DNA of 23,526 bases from DATLZM01 sp035559315 (GTDB lineage: Bacteria; Actinomycetota; UBA4738; HRBIN12): contig DATMBJ010000002.1 of assembly GCA_035559315.1 (NCBI GenBank), forward strand, positions 1 to 23,526. Reading direction: 5' to 3'. Shown here in pieces: positions 6,448-14,786 of this stretch. The translations under genes were made by a program, and so were the position numbers. A model generated the notes under the pieces. It was not told the DNA's origin, searched no databases, and was given only the letters and a program-made list of their open reading frames with translations. Positions within the stretch are counted from its first letter, which is position 1. Every line of letters begins with the position of its first letter.

Positions 6448-8694
6448 CTACCTCGGGACGACCCGGGCGGCGTCGTAGACGTTCTCGACCTTCCGGACCG
6501 CGGCCAGGATCGTCGAGAGGTGGGCGATGTCCCCGAGCTCGAACGTGAACCGCAGGCGCGTGATCCGGTCCTTCCCCACGGCCGAGGTCGCCGAGAGGAT
6601 GTTCACGTGGTGGTCCGAGAGGACCGTCGCCACGTCCGAGAGCAGGCGCGTGCGGTCGAGCGCGTCCACCTGGATCGTCACCACGAACGAGGTGGGCTTC
6701 CCCTCCGCCCACGACACCTCGATCAGCCGCTCGGGCTCCCGGGCAAGGGCCCGGGCGTTCGGGCAGTCGGTCCGGTGCACCGACACCCCCTGCCCGCGGG
6801 TGACGAACCCCAGGATCTCGTCGCCCGGCACCGGGGTGCAGCACCGGGCGAGCTTCACCCACACGTCCGCGATCCCCCGGACCACCACGCCCTTCGAGAC
6901 GTCGGGCCGCCCGATCCGCACCGGGCGGGCCAGCGGGACGTCGGTGACGTCCTCCTCGGGGGCCCCCGCCACCACCCGCTCCAGGCGGGCCACGACCGAC
7001 TGCGGCGAGACCCGTCCCTCGCCGATCGCCACGTAGAGCGCGTCCAGGTTCGGGTACCGGAGGTCCTCCACGACCTGGGCCAGGGCCTCGTCGGTGGCGA
7101 GACGCTTGAACGGCACGTGCTGCTTGCGCATCGCCCGCTGGAGCAGCTCCCGGCCCTGCTCGAGCGCGTCCTCCCGCCGCTCCCGGGAGAACCACTGCCG
7201 GATCTTGGTGCGGGCCCGGGGCGTCCGCACGAACTGGAGCCAGTCCTGGGAGGGGCCGGCGTCCTGGGCCTTCGAGGTCAGGACCTCCACGGTGTCGCCG
7301 GTGCGGAGCTCGTAGTCGAGCGGCACGAGCTTCCCGTTCACCTTCGCGCCGATCGTCCGGTGCCCCACCTCGGTGTGGATCGCGTAGGCGAAGTCCACCG
7401 GCGTGGCCCCGGCCGGGAGGTTCACGACGTCGCCCTTGGGGGTGAAGACGAAGACCTGCCCCCCGTACAGGTCGATCTTGAGGCCCTCCATGAACTCCCG
7501 GGGGTCCGTGGCGTCCTTCAGCCACTCGAGCATCTGCCCGAGCCAGGCGAGGTCCGCCTGATCCCGTCCCTTCCGCCCGCCGCCCTCCTTGTACCGCCAG
7601 TGGGCGGCGATCCCGTACTCCGCGGTCCGGTGCATCTCGTGGGTGCGGATCTGGACCTCGATCGGCCGGCCCCCGGTCCCCACCACCGTCGTGTGGAGCG
7701 ACTGGTACATGTTGGACTTGGGCATCGCGATGTAGTCCTTGAACCGCCCGGGGACCGGCTTCCAGAGCGCGTGGATCGCGCCGAGCGCCGCGTAGCAGTC
7801 GCGGACCGAGTCCACGATGATCCGCAGGCCCAGGAGGTCGTAGATCTCGTTGAACTCCTTCCCGCGGAGCACCATCTTCTCGTAGATCGAGTACAGATGC
7901 TTGGGGCGGCCCTCGACCTGGGCCCGCACCCCCACCTCGCGGAGCTTGGCCTGGGCCTGCTGGATCACCTCCTCGAGGACCTTCTGCCGCTCGCCCCGGC
8001 GGGCCTCCACGAGGTTCGCGATCTCCCGGTAGGGACCGGGGTGGAGGGTCTTGAACGCGAGGTCCTCCAGCTCCCACTTGACCTGCTGGACCCCGAGGCG
8101 GTGCGCGAGCGGGGCGTAGATCTCGAGGGTCTCGGTGGCGTTCTCCCGCCGCTTCGCGGGCGGCAGCGGCGCCAGGGTCCGCATGTTGTGGAGGCGGTCC
8201 GCGAGCTTGATCAAGAGGACCCGGACGTCCCGGGCCATCGCCACGATCATCTTCCGGACGTTCTCGGCCTGCTGCTGCTCGCGGCTGCGGAACCGGATCC
8301 GCTCGAGCTTCGTGACCCCGTCCACCAGCCCCGCGATCTCGTCCCCGAACTCCCGCCGCAGGTCGTCGAGCGTGAGCGGGGTGTCCTCGACCACGTCGTG
8401 GAGGAGCGAGGCGGCGATGGTGACCGCGTCGAGGTGGAGGTCGGCCAGGACGTGGGCGACCGCGAGGGGGTGCTCGATGAAGGGCTCCCCCGAGAGCCGG
8501 CGCTGGCCCCGGTGGGCGGCCTCCGCCACCTCGTAGGCCCGCTGGATCAGCCGGAGGTCGGCCTTGGGGTGGTAGCCCTTGACCTTGCGGAGCAGGCCCT
8601 CGATCCCGTCGACCTCGCGCGGGGGCTCGCCGGGGCGCAGGCGGGCGAGGAGGCCCCCCCTCCGCTCCACCCGTACCGGCTCCGGGACCTCCAC
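6448..8694 (-). CDS. rel: Bifunctional (p)ppGpp synthetase/hydrolase Rel
   Basis: A 748-residue long RSH protein, controlling the stringent response. Domains in order: HD hydrolase with H75 in EPFIEHPLAVA, H99-D100 in LLHDVVEDT and LIKLADRLHNMRTL (161-174); synthetase around 265-370 with YSIYEKM, RFKDYIAMPK (317-326) and EVQIRTHEMHRTAEYGIAAH (346-365); TGS from VFVFTPKGDVVNLP (414-427); the Cys motif CCTPVPGD (618-625); and a C-terminal ACT domain. The intact HD residues and the RFKD form (RxKD) are those of bifunctional Rel/SpoT enzymes rather than synthetase-only RelA. The start is GTG, with GAGGAGG a few bases upstream. The long open frame continues upstream through apt but is not Rel-like. 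Gene order apt-rel matches mycobacteria. Confidence 0.97.
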   Translation of the reverse strand: MEVPEPVRVERRGGLLARLRPGEPPREVDGIEGLLRKVKGYHPKADLRLIQRAYEVAEAAHRGQRRLSGEPFIEHPLAVAHVLADLHLDAVTIAASLLHDVVEDTPLTLDDLRREFGDEIAGLVDGVTKLERIRFRSREQQQAENVRKMIVAMARDVRVLLIKLADRLHNMRTLAPLPPAKRRENATETLEIYAPLAHRLGVQQVKWELEDLAFKTLHPGPYREIANLVEARRGERQKVLEEVIQQAQAKLREVGVRAQVEGRPKHLYSIYEKMVLRGKEFNEIYDLLGLRIIVDSVRDCYAALGAIHALWKPVPGRFKDYIAMPKSNMYQSLHTTVVGTGGRPIEVQIRTHEMHRTAEYGIAAHWRYKEGGGRKGRDQADLAWLGQMLEWLKDATDPREFMEGLKIDLYGGQVFVFTPKGDVVNLPAGATPVDFAYAIHTEVGHRTIGAKVNGKLVPLDYELRTGDTVEVLTSKAQDAGPSQDWLQFVRTPRARTKIRQWFSRERREDALEQGRELLQRAMRKQHVPFKRLATDEALAQVVEDLRYPNLDALYVAIGEGRVSPQSVVARLERVVAGAPEEDVTDVPLARPVRIGRPDVSKGVVVRGIADVWVKLARCCTPVPGDEILGFVTRGQGVSVHRTDCPNARALAREPERLIEVSWAEGKPTSFVVTIQVDALDRTRLLSDVATVLSDHHVNILSATSAVGKDRITRLRFTFELGDIAHLSTILAAVRKVENVYDAARVVPR

Positions 8695-8712
8695 GCGCGC
8701 CTCCTCGCAGGA

Positions 8713-8718
8713 AGTGTA
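8713..8718 (-). promoter_or_regulatory. Candidate -10 box (TACACT) upstream of rel
   Basis: The 92-base gap between apt and rel contains TACACT on the minus strand, a TAnnnT box followed by a short leader that includes the GAGGAGG ribosome-binding site. No -35 is visible. The same hexamer occurs ahead of pdxS. An internal promoter for rel is plausible but unproven. Confidence 0.35.
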
Positions 8719-8786
8719 GCCGGGGGACGCGCCGTGCAGGGGCCGCGCCGCAGCCCGGAGCCTCCCCTGGTGCGGGCGGGGCGGGA

Positions 8787-9308
8787 TCAGTAGGTGATCA
8801 GCGTGAACAGCTCGTAGTCGCGGAGCCGCTCCCGTCCCCGGAGGAACGTGAGCTCGATCAGGCAGGCGATCCCCACGACCTTCCCGCCCACCCGCTCGAC
8901 CAGCGAGGCCGTGGCCCTGGCCGTGCCGCCGGTGGCGAGCACGTCGTCCACGACGAGCACCCGCTCGCCGGGCCGGATCGCGTCCTTGTGGATCTCGAGC
9001 GCGGCGGTCCCGTACTCGAGCTCGTACTCCTCGGTGATGGTCTCCCAGGGGAGCTTGTCCTTCTTGCGCACCGGGACGAACCCCGCCCCGAAGTGGTAGG
9101 CGACGGGCGAGGCCAGGATGAACCCCCGGGCCTCTATCCCCACCACCTTGTCCACGTTCCCCCGGCCGAAGTGCACGACGATCAGGTCGATCACGGTGGA
9201 GAACGCGATCTCGTCGGCGAGGAGCGGGGTGATGTCCTTGAACATCACGCCGGGCTGGGGGAAGTCCGGCACGTCCCGAACCAGCGCCTTCAGGTCCTCG
9301 ATGTTCAT
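8787..9308 (-). CDS. apt: Adenine phosphoribosyltransferase
   Basis: A 173-residue type I phosphoribosyltransferase, the standard length. It converts adenine and PRPP to AMP in purine salvage. VRDVPDFPQPGVMFKDITPL (10-29) is the characteristic Apt N-terminus; GIEARGFILASPVAYHFG (57-74) carries the flexible-loop region; VLVVDDVLATGGTA (117-130) is the PRPP-binding loop. The ATG begins three bases after the secF stop, so it is part of the sec operon transcript. The chain secF-apt-rel places AMP supply and (p)ppGpp metabolism downstream of the export genes, as in mycobacteria. Confidence 0.97.
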   Translation of the reverse strand: MNIEDLKALVRDVPDFPQPGVMFKDITPLLADEIAFSTVIDLIVVHFGRGNVDKVVGIEARGFILASPVAYHFGAGFVPVRKKDKLPWETITEEYELEYGTAALEIHKDAIRPGERVLVVDDVLATGGTARATASLVERVGGKVVGIACLIELTFLRGRERLRDYELFTLITY

Positions 9309-9311
9309 CCC

Positions 9312-10412
9312 CTACCTCCGCTTCCGCTTGGCCGGGGCCCGCCGCCGGGGCTTGGGGCGGTTCCGCGCCGGCGCCGGGCCCCCCGGGGTCCGCGCGGCCA
9401 CCGACCCCTCCGCGGGCGCCGCCACCGCTCCCCGGCCCTCCAGCACCCGGAGCGCCGGCCGCCCGGCCCGCGCCCGGAGCTGCCGCATCCTCGGCTCGCG
9501 CTCCTTGAGCAGCGCCAGGATCGGCGCCGCCACGAACACCGACGAGTACGCGCCGCTCGCCACGCCGACGGCCAGGGCGAACGCGAAATCCTTGAGGGTC
9601 TCGCCGCCGAACAGGAGCAGCGCGACGATCGGCAGCAGCGTGCTGAGCGAGGTGTTCACCGACCGCATCAGCACCTGGTTCAGGGAGGTGTTCACGACCC
9701 CCGCGTAGGTGTCGCGCGCGACCAGGGCCACCGAGGCCGTGTTCTCCCGCACCTTGTCGTAGATCACCACGGTGTCGTACAGCGAGTAGCCGAGGATCGT
9801 GAGGATCGCGATCACGGTTGCCGGGGTGACCTCGCGCCCCACGAGCGCGTAGATCCCGGCCGTGATCAGGAGGTCGTGGAAGAGCGCGGCCTGGGCGCCG
9901 ACCGCCATCTTCCACTCGAACCGCAGCGAGATGAAGGCGGTCACCGCGACCAGGAAGATCAGGAGGCCCTGGAGCGCCTTCCGCGAGATCTCCGACCCCC
10001 AGGTCGGCCCCACGTCCTGCCGGCTGATGTCCTCGACCGTCGTCCCGGCCTGCCGGGCGAGGGCCTCGAGGAGCTCGGCGCGGGTTCGGTCGTCCATCCC
10101 CGACAGCGACCGCGTGCGGACCGAGAGCTCGTCGCCGTTCACGATCTGGACCTCGGCGTCCCCCAGGCCGAACCGGGGGTCGGCGAGGAGCCGCCGGACC
10201 TCCTCCGCGGAGACGCCGGTCCGGTCGGGGTAGCGGAGCAGCGCCCCGCCCTCGAACTCGAGGGAGAAGTTCAGGCCCCGCCAGAGGAGCCCGATGAGCG
10301 AGAGCGCGAGCAGGACCCCGGAGAGCGCGAACCAGGTTCGGGAGCGGGCGATGATCGGGAGGTCCGGGACCCGGTGGCCGCGGAACGTGTCGAGGGCGTC
10401 CCGGAGGTTCAC
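9312..10412 (-). CDS. secF: Protein-export membrane protein SecF
   Basis: A 366-residue RND-type membrane protein with six predicted helices: the first at about 28-45 before the conserved LNFSLEFEGGALLRY, a short extracytoplasmic domain (60-140), then five helices between about 147 and 305. The SecF signature LTILGYSLYDTVVIYDKVRE (204-223) and the NTSLNQVLMRSVNTSLST helix are intact. With SecD it forms the proton-driven partner of SecYEG that completes protein export. The GTG start overlaps the secD stop (GTGA). Residues after about 305 form a long Arg/Lys/Pro-rich tail ending in RRRAPAKRKRR, predicted cytoplasmic and possibly binding ribosome, RNA or lipid head groups; such a tail is variable in the family. 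Confidence 0.96.
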   Translation of the reverse strand: MNLRDALDTFRGHRVPDLPIIARSRTWFALSGVLLALSLIGLLWRGLNFSLEFEGGALLRYPDRTGVSAEEVRRLLADPRFGLGDAEVQIVNGDELSVRTRSLSGMDDRTRAELLEALARQAGTTVEDISRQDVGPTWGSEISRKALQGLLIFLVAVTAFISLRFEWKMAVGAQAALFHDLLITAGIYALVGREVTPATVIAILTILGYSLYDTVVIYDKVRENTASVALVARDTYAGVVNTSLNQVLMRSVNTSLSTLLPIVALLLFGGETLKDFAFALAVGVASGAYSSVFVAAPILALLKEREPRMRQLRARAGRPALRVLEGRGAVAAPAEGSVAARTPGGPAPARNRPKPRRRAPAKRKRR

Positions 10413-12529
10413 GCCGACCCCCCTCCGGCCGGGGCCGGCTCCGCCGCCACGCCGCTCACCAGGCCGAAGCCGCGGAGCTCGGTGAGCCGGCGGCTCCGGG
10501 CGATCAGGAACACGAGCGGCCGCTTCAGGAAGTAGACCACGAAGACGTCGAGCACGGTCGACAGCCCGAGCGTGAGCGCGAAGCCCCGGACCGAGGACAC
10601 CGCGACCAGGTACAGGATCACCGCGGCCAGGAGCGTCACGAAGTCCGCGGTGAGGATGGTCCGGAACGACCGGGCGAAGGCCGGGCCCACCGCCGCCCGC
10701 GGGCTCCTGCCGTGGCGGACCTCGTCCTTGAGGCGCTCGTAGAACACGATGTAGGAGTCGGCGGTGATCCCCAGGGAGACCACGAGGCCCGCCACCCCCG
10801 CGAGCGTGAGGCTGTAGCCGGCGGTGCGGCCGAGCACCGACACCAGGGCGAGCGCGAGGACGGCCCACGCGGTCATCCCGACCCAGGTCACCACCCCGAG
10901 CAACCGGTAGTAGAACGCGAGGTAGAGGGCGAGCAGGATCAGCCCGCCGATCCCGGCGACCAGGCCCTGGTGGAGCGACTCCCGCCCGAGCGTCGGGCTC
11001 ACCGTGACCACCTGCTGCTTCGTGAGCTCCACCGGGAGGGCGCCGGCGTTCAGCACGGTCGCCAGGTCCTTCGCCTCGCGCTCGGTGAAGCTCCCGGTGA
11101 TCTGGCCCACCCCCCCGGTGATCGCCGACTGGACCCGCGGCGCCGAGATCACCACGCGGTCGAGCACGATCGCGAGCTGGTTCTTGGGCGGGGGCTCGGA
11201 GACCAGCCGGGTCGTGACGTCGGCGAACACCCTCGAGCCCTCGCCGGTGAGCTCGAAGTCCACCCGCCAGCCCGCCTCGAGGTTCGTCTGCGTGGCGGTG
11301 GCGAAGACCGCCGTGGCCCTCCGGATCGCATCGCCCGTGACCTCCACCGGCCCGAGCACGTACTTCGTCTCCCCGTCCTCCCCCAGGTAGACGACCTGCT
11401 GGTCGCGGAGGGCGGAGAACGAGCATCCCGGCTGCTCCCGCTCGACCTCCGTGGGGCAGGTGACCGGCGTCGTGTCGTAGGTCGGGCTCCCCGGGGTCAG
11501 GATGTCCAGCACCTGGCGCTGCTCGAGCCGGGCGGTGGTCCCGATCAGCTGGAGGAGCCGCTCCTGGCCGGTGGCCTGCTCGAGGGCCCGGGCCTGCTCG
11601 CGGGAGAGCCGGCAGCCGAGCGTCCTCCCCGCCGAGCTCACCACGCAGAACTCCCGGGTGAACCGCTCGACCCGGAGCGCGGCGAGCGCGGCCTCCGCGT
11701 CCTCCCGGCTCTCCGCGCAGGGCAGGGGCTCGGACTCGTAGCGCGAGGAGAGCGGCGTCGCGGGAGCGCCCGGGGTCGGGCCCGCGGTCGGCGCGGTGGG
11801 GGTCGGCGAGGCGCCCGGCGAGGGCGAGGCCGCCGCCTCCCCGGCCCGCTCCACGAGGCAGAACCGCTCCCGCGTCACCCGGACCGCGATCCCCTCGAGG
11901 GCGGCGCTCGCCTCCTTCCTCGTGTCGAAGCAGCGATACACCTTCCCCAGGGCGCCCACCAGGCAGGCGTTCCCCGACGGAGCCGGGGAGGCCCCGGGGC
12001 TCGGGGTCGCGGCCGGCGAGGGGGGCGCTCCCACCGAGATCCCGTCCAGGGCCGCCCGCGCGGCGTCCCGCGACCCGAAGCAGTCGAGGCGCTCGCCCTC
12101 GGCGGTCTCCAGGCACACCTCCGCCGGCTGCGCCTCCACCGCGAGGGCCTCGAGGGCCGCTCGGGCCTCGGCCTCCGACGGGGCGCAGCCGTGGTTCTCC
12201 CCGCCGTCCACCAGGCACCACTGGTCGGTCGGGCGCTCCTCGATGCGGCCCCGCGCGAGCCCCGGGAGCTGCACCTCGATGTTGGTCCCGGTGACGAAGA
12301 TCTGGGGCTCGGCTACCCCGAACGCGTCGACCCGCTCCCGGATGTTCTCGAGGGCCCGCTCCATCACGTCCCGCGGCGTCCCGGGCGGCGCGGAGAGGAT
12401 CACCGAGACCCCGCCCTCCAGGTCCAGCCCGAGGACCGGGCGGACCCCGGCGGCGAAGCCGGCCACGCCGGCCCCCACGAGCGCCAGGACGAACAGGACC
12501 GAGAGCCAGAGGCCCCGCGTCCGCCTCAC
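10409..12529 (-). CDS. secD: Protein-export membrane protein SecD with a large cysteine-repeat insertion
   Basis: A 706-residue protein. Helix 1 (8-28) leads to VRPVLGLDLEGGVSVILSAP; IRERVDAFGVAEPQIFVTGT and VQLPGL (86-91) begin the first extracytoplasmic domain. LLQLIGTTARLEQRQV (325-340), which normally follows VQLPG closely, comes only after about 225 extra residues. The second half is normal: ITGSFTEREAKDLATVLNAG (477-496), then five helices with the SecD motif GLVVSLGITADSYIVFYERL (581-600). The insertion holds repeated modules each with two cysteines, plus Pro/Ala/Ser/Thr-rich linkers. Twelve cysteines lie in the extracytoplasmic part, an even number suited to disulfides. The start GTG overlaps the HD gene stop; the gene is coupled to secF. 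The SecD identity is certain; the role of the insertion is unknown. Confidence 0.96.
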   Translation of the reverse strand: MRRTRGLWLSVLFVLALVGAGVAGFAAGVRPVLGLDLEGGVSVILSAPPGTPRDVMERALENIRERVDAFGVAEPQIFVTGTNIEVQLPGLARGRIEERPTDQWCLVDGGENHGCAPSEAEARAALEALAVEAQPAEVCLETAEGERLDCFGSRDAARAALDGISVGAPPSPAATPSPGASPAPSGNACLVGALGKVYRCFDTRKEASAALEGIAVRVTRERFCLVERAGEAAASPSPGASPTPTAPTAGPTPGAPATPLSSRYESEPLPCAESREDAEAALAALRVERFTREFCVVSSAGRTLGCRLSREQARALEQATGQERLLQLIGTTARLEQRQVLDILTPGSPTYDTTPVTCPTEVEREQPGCSFSALRDQQVVYLGEDGETKYVLGPVEVTGDAIRRATAVFATATQTNLEAGWRVDFELTGEGSRVFADVTTRLVSEPPPKNQLAIVLDRVVISAPRVQSAITGGVGQITGSFTEREAKDLATVLNAGALPVELTKQQVVTVSPTLGRESLHQGLVAGIGGLILLALYLAFYYRLLGVVTWVGMTAWAVLALALVSVLGRTAGYSLTLAGVAGLVVSLGITADSYIVFYERLKDEVRHGRSPRAAVGPAFARSFRTILTADFVTLLAAVILYLVAVSSVRGFALTLGLSTVLDVFVVYFLKRPLVFLIARSRRLTELRGFGLVSGVAAEPAPAGGGSA
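11564..12226 (-). repeat. Coding repeats in secD: five or six Cys-pair modules
   Basis: Residues 102-322 of SecD contain modules built as C(L/V)V...G...C..(S/T)(R/E).EA.AAL..(I/L).V. Cysteine pairs are C105/C115, C139/C150, C189/C200, C224/C271 (split by a low-complexity linker) and C295/C306; C358/C369 just beyond has the same spacing. Where no linker intervenes the second Cys is 10 or 11 positions after the first. Two linkers, at about 168-187 and 232-262, share the SPGASP motif. The copies are diverged at DNA level, so this looks old rather than slipped. Confidence 0.8.
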
Positions 12530-13341
12530 GCGAGCTCCGCCCCGTTGATCACGAGCTTGAACCGGGCGTCGAGGGCCTCCGCGGCGTGTCGGCAGAGCTG
12601 CATCCGGCCCAGGAAGATCTCGAAGTACTCCATCACCTTGCTGATCGTGGTGTCGATCGTGAGCTCCAGGGTGACCGTGCGGGCCGCCGAGTCGACCCGG
12701 AGGAAGGACTGCTCGGCCGCGTAGTTGACCCGGTCGTGGATGTCGAACTCGATGTTGTCGGACTTCCGCACCCGGCTGCGGTGCACGTCGGACTTGTCGG
12801 CCAGGATCACGGCGGCCGAGATGGGCGAGACCAGGTAGCCGTTCTCCTCCTCGTGGTTCGCGATCGCCGCCACCACCGCCGCCAGGTCGTTCCCCGGCGC
12901 CCGGCCCCGCAGCGCCTGGTAGACGAGGACCGCGCCGGTCTGGCCGTGGAACTCCCGCGACACCATGTTCCCCACGTCGTGGAGGTAGCCGGCGACGCAG
13001 CCCAGGGTGGCGGTCCGCTCGTCGTAGCCGAGGCGCGAGAGCACCTGGAACGCGATCCTCGCGGTGAGGTTCGCGTGCCGGAAGCCGTGCTCGGTGTAGC
13101 CGAGGCCCTCCATCACGCGATCGGCCGCCGCGATGAAGCGGGAGAGCTCCTCGTCCTGCTGGACCCGCTCCAGCGTGAGGAGCTCCTCGGCCGCCGCCGG
13201 CGCCGGCCGCTCGTCCGCCGACCCCCGCCCGGGCGCCGGTTCCGCCCCCGGGGTCGGTCGCACGCCCGCCGGCTCCGCCCCCGGGGTCGGTCGCACGCCT
13301 GCCGGTTCCCGCCCCGGGGCCCGCTCCGCCGACCCGCTCAC
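12526..13341 (-). CDS. HD-domain phosphohydrolase in the sec operon
   Basis: A 271-residue cytosolic protein. Residues 1-50 are Pro/Ala/Gly-rich and contain two copies of an 11-residue repeat; the folded part starts near 52. It has a full HD set: H89 (GFRHANLTARIA), H121-D122 (AGYLHDVGNMV), H163 (IANHEEENGY) and D182 (AVILADKSDVHRSRVR). The C-terminal 60 residues, after NIEFDIHDRVNYA, form a beta-rich segment ending with a helical stretch. HD proteins hydrolyse phosphoesters or nucleotides with two metals; the substrate is unknown. The GTG start overlaps the yajC stop and the gene's own stop overlaps the secD start, so it is embedded in yajC-secD-secF, which suggests a link to export or merely co-expression. 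HD-GYP features are not evident. Confidence 0.88.
   Translation of the reverse strand: MSGSAERAPGREPAGVRPTPGAEPAGVRPTPGAEPAPGRGSADERPAPAAAEELLTLERVQQDEELSRFIAAADRVMEGLGYTEHGFRHANLTARIAFQVLSRLGYDERTATLGCVAGYLHDVGNMVSREFHGQTGAVLVYQALRGRAPGNDLAAVVAAIANHEEENGYLVSPISAAVILADKSDVHRSRVRKSDNIEFDIHDRVNYAAEQSFLRVDSAARTVTLELTIDTTISKVMEYFEIFLGRMQLCRHAAEALDARFKLVINGAELA
13241..13306 (-). repeat. 33-bp tandem repeat, two near-identical copies, in the HD gene
   Basis: Units at 13241-13273 and 13274-13306 differ at two bases near their right ends. Each encodes 11 residues (AGVRPTPGAEP), in frame, in the disordered N-terminal region; a degenerate partial third unit follows. Confidence 0.85.
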
Positions 13342-13679
13342 GGCTCCCGCCCGGCCTCCCCGTCGTCGTCCCGCTCCGTGAGCCGCCGGGCGATCGCCTG
13401 GCGGAGCATGCGGACGCTCGTGCCCGGCGAGATCTCCAGGGTCACGGTGTCGGAGTCGGGGTCGATGTGGCGCACGGTGCCGAACATCCCGCCCGCGGTC
13501 ATCACCTCGTCCCCCACCCGCAGGCTCTCGATCAGCTGCCGCTGCTGACGCACCCGGCGCTGCTGCGGGCGGATCAGCATGAAGTAGAAGATCCCGCCCA
13601 TCAGCAGGAGCGGCAGGAGCAGCCCGATGGTCCCCCCGCCGGGTCGGGCCTCCTGGGCGAGCATCGCGAAGATCGTCAA
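13338..13679 (-). CDS. yajC: Preprotein translocase subunit YajC
   Basis: A 113-residue single-span protein. The helix (about 16-36, IGLLLPLLLMGGIFYFML) is followed by the family signature IRPQQRRVRQQRQLIESLRV and GDEVMTAGGMFGTVRHID (57-74), then an acidic, disordered C-terminus. It associates with SecDF. The TTG start at 13679 is chosen over the ATG at 13664 because a strong AGGAGG lies nine bases before the TTG and about 24 before the ATG. It opens the yajC-HD-secD-secF run, all joined by GTGA overlaps. The extra 12 residues possible upstream carry no family feature. Confidence 0.93.
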   Translation of the reverse strand: MTIFAMLAQEARPGGGTIGLLLPLLLMGGIFYFMLIRPQQRRVRQQRQLIESLRVGDEVMTAGGMFGTVRHIDPDSDTVTLEISPGTSVRMLRQAIARRLTERDDDGEAGREP

Positions 13680-13710
13680 CGGAAGTCTCCTCCTCGAGCA
13701 CGAGCCCCGG

Positions 13711-13716
13711 AGCATA
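13711..13716 (-). promoter_or_regulatory. Candidate -10 box (TATGCT) for the yajC-sec operon
   Basis: TATGCT on the minus strand in the 70-base gap between ruvB and yajC, with a second TAnnnT (TAGCCT) just upstream of it. It would give a leader of about 25-30 bases containing the yajC ribosome-binding site. No recognisable -35, so this is tentative. Confidence 0.35.
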
Positions 13717-13749
13717 CAGGCTAGCGCGCCGCGGCCCGCGCCGGGTGCT

Positions 13750-14772
13750 TCAGAGCGGCAACGCGCCCGGGACGCTCGCCCCCAGGTGGCGGTAGGCGAG
13801 CTCGGTGGCCGTCCGCCCCCGCGGGGTCCGGCGGAGGAACCCGAGCTGGAGCAGGTAGGGCTCGTAGACGTCCTCGATCGTGTCGGCCTCCTCCCCCACC
13901 GCGGCGGCCAGGGTGGAGAGCCCGACCGGCCCCCCGCCGAACTTCCCGACCAGGGCCTGGAGGATCGCCAGGTCCACCTTGTCGAGACCCCGCTCGTCCA
14001 CCTCGAACAGCTCGAGCCCGGTCCGCGCGACCTCCCCGGTGATCGCCCCGTCGTGGCGGACCTCGGCGAAGTCCCGCACGCGGCGCAGGAGCCGGTTCGC
14101 GATCCGGGGGGTCCCCCGCGACCGCCGCGCGACCTCGAGCGCCCCCTCCCGGTCGATCCGGACCCCGAGGATCCCGGCGGAGCGGTGGACGATCCGCGCC
14201 AGGTCCTCCACCGGGTAGTGGTCGAGGCGCGGGGAGAACCCGAACCGCTCGCGCAGGGGCAGCGTGATCCGCCCCGGCCGGGTCGTGGCCCCGATCAGCG
14301 TGAACCGGGGCAGGTCCAGCCGGATGCTCCGGGCCGACGGCCCCTTCCCCAGGACGACGTCGAGCTTGTAATCCTCGAGCGCCGGGTAGAGCACCTCCTC
14401 GACCGCCCGCGGCATCCGGTGGATCTCGTCCACGAACAGGACGTCGCCCTCCTCGAGGTTCGTGAGGATGGCCGCCAGGTCGCCGGGCCGCTCCAGGGCC
14501 GGCCCCGAGGTCGGGCGGAACCCGGCCCCCATCTCGTTCGCCACGATCGCCGCGAGCGTGGTCTTCCCCAGGCCCGGCGGGCCGGAGAACAGCACGTGGT
14601 CCACGGGCTCCCCCCGGGCCCGGGCCCCCTCGACCAGGAGGGCGAGCTGCTCCTTCACCCGCTCCTGGCCCACGAACTCCTCGAGCGTGCGGGGGCGGAG
14701 GGCCGCGTCGAAGCGCCGCTCCTCCTCGTCCAGCTCCTCCGCCCGCACCACCCGCGGCTCGTCGGCCGCCAT
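13750..14772 (-). CDS. ruvB: Holliday junction branch-migration ATPase RuvB
   Basis: A 340-residue AAA+ motor that, loaded by RuvA, drives branch migration of Holliday junctions. LRPRTLEEFVGQ (26-37) is the family entry motif; Walker A GPPGLGKTT (64-72); Walker B VLFVDEIHRM (111-120); the sensor segment LIGATTRPGRITLPLRERFG; and the C-terminal winged helix with YEPYLLQLGFLRRTPRGR. The ATG at 14772 has AGGGGG about five bases upstream. A TTG at 14790 that overlaps the ruvA stop would add six residues and is less likely. It ends the ruvCAB operon. Confidence 0.97.
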   Translation of the reverse strand: MAADEPRVVRAEELDEEERRFDAALRPRTLEEFVGQERVKEQLALLVEGARARGEPVDHVLFSGPPGLGKTTLAAIVANEMGAGFRPTSGPALERPGDLAAILTNLEEGDVLFVDEIHRMPRAVEEVLYPALEDYKLDVVLGKGPSARSIRLDLPRFTLIGATTRPGRITLPLRERFGFSPRLDHYPVEDLARIVHRSAGILGVRIDREGALEVARRSRGTPRIANRLLRRVRDFAEVRHDGAITGEVARTGLELFEVDERGLDKVDLAILQALVGKFGGGPVGLSTLAAAVGEEADTIEDVYEPYLLQLGFLRRTPRGRTATELAYRHLGASVPGALPL

Positions 14773-14786
14773 CGGCACCCCCTGCG

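Noticed and set aside
6082..8793. 903-codon plus-strand open frame opposite dtd and rel
   Set aside because: Composition is that of a codon-bias shadow (repetitive Leu/Asp/Pro/His/Arg); dtd and rel motifs on the other strand are complete.
13662..13664. ATG start for YajC
   Set aside because: The strong AGGAGG is about 24 bases away from it but correctly spaced from the TTG at 13679.
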